Assembly (NCBI GenBank): GCA_018365815.1 | Contig: JAGZJH010000014.1 | Span: forward strand, 1-49,381 | DNA length: 49,381 nucleotides | DNA from: Erysipelotrichaceae bacterium | GTDB lineage: Bacteria; Bacillota_I; Bacilli_A; Erysipelotrichales; Coprobacillaceae | Direction: 5' to 3' | In this document: piece after piece, positions 49,349-49,381 of the stretch | Layout: each line of letters starts with the position of its first letter | Numbering within the stretch: position 1 is the stretch's first letter | Notes under the pieces: generated by a model | What the model saw: only the letters and a program-made list of their open reading frames with translations | What the model was told of the DNA's origin: nothing | Databases searched by the model: none | Translations under genes and position numbers: made by a program

Positions 49349-49381
49349 TTTTCTTATGGGAAGAAAAAGTAATTATTCTAT
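49304..49381 (+). mobile_element. Left end of an insertion sequence (probably IS3/IS150-like), cut by the window
   Basis: A GTAGACAAC-type terminus is followed within about 50 bases by a strong Shine-Dalgarno and an ORF beginning MGRKSNYS, which resembles OrfA proteins of IS3-family elements (M-x-R-K-S-K-Y/F-S). The IS junction appears to truncate the group II intron remnant. Only the first 26 coding bases are present. Confidence 0.5.
49356..49381 (+). CDS. Transposase OrfA start (partial, runs off the window)
   Basis: ATG 49356 after AAAGGAGGAATC; encodes MGRKSNYS and continues beyond the end of the window. The family is guessed from these eight residues and the terminal repeat. Confidence 0.45.

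Overview
The window is AT-rich (about 30% G+C by eye) and reads as a low-GC Bacillota genome, most likely a gut Erysipelotrichia (Coprobacillaceae/Thomasclavelia-like). That placement is an inference from composition, gene content and the kind of mobile DNA; no rRNA or marker-gene comparison was possible. No tRNA, rRNA or CRISPR array was seen.

Layout. (1) 1-~2.95 kb: apparent right end of a Tn916-like integrative element, carrying a truncated membrane HTH protein and a 624-aa sortase-type surface protein, and ending in paired integrase arm-type repeats. (2) 3.1-11.6 kb: chromosomal-looking accessory genes: a TetR regulator with two small companions, a truncated RpiR regulator, a HAD phosphatase, an aromatic-acid-exporter-like protein, two exported proteins sharing a C-terminal Cys domain (one a ββα-Me nuclease), a frameshifted epimerase pseudogene and an ABC-2 permease. 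(3) ~11.7-18.46 kb: a compact Tn916-like mobilisable element (int, xis, MOB_T/Rep_trans initiator, FtsK-like coupling protein, DUF961 protein, plus cargo) inserted into the 3' part of an ABC ATPase gene. It cuts a gntR-ATPase-permease operon: the ATPase body lies at 18441-19178 and its last ~43 codons at 11557-11699. (4) 19.6-25.5 kb: a decayed FMN reductase, nrdAB (aerobic ribonucleotide reductase), a PHP phosphatase, a GNAT enzyme and a small membrane protein. (5) 25.5-34.2 kb: a coherent peptidoglycan-amino-sugar salvage cluster: sugar kinase, EIIC, MurQ, MupG, second EIIC, AmiE-like hydrolase, AnmK and a MurR-like regulator. (6) 34.3-42.7 kb: housekeeping block rlmD-like, hypothetical, gatB, gatA, gatC, camS, ligA. 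(7) 42.9-47.2 kb: a two-component system followed upstream by cdaR and cdaA (c-di-AMP synthesis). (8) 47.5-48.07 kb: pduL phosphotransacylase. (9) 48.2-49.38 kb: decayed mobile DNA: A/T tandem repeats, the 3' end of a group II intron (domains V/VI and a broken maturase) and the start of an IS.

Functionally, the salvage cluster supports this route: PTS uptake of MurNAc or MurNAc-GlcNAc, cleavage of the phosphorylated disaccharide by MupG, conversion of MurNAc-6P by MurQ, phosphorylation of released GlcNAc by the ROK/BadF-type kinase, and entry of anhydroMurNAc through AnmK.

The most interesting parts are the Tn916-like element with its disrupted target, shared end module and perfect palindromic operator; its GC-discordant, apparently chimeric cargo protein; and the IS end whose transposase Shine-Dalgarno lies inside a terminal hairpin. 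Nothing seen is clearly a wholly new system. The best candidates for undescribed biology are the cargo pair of the small element (16518-17108 and 17592-18278) and the two exported Cys-domain proteins (7616-9677).
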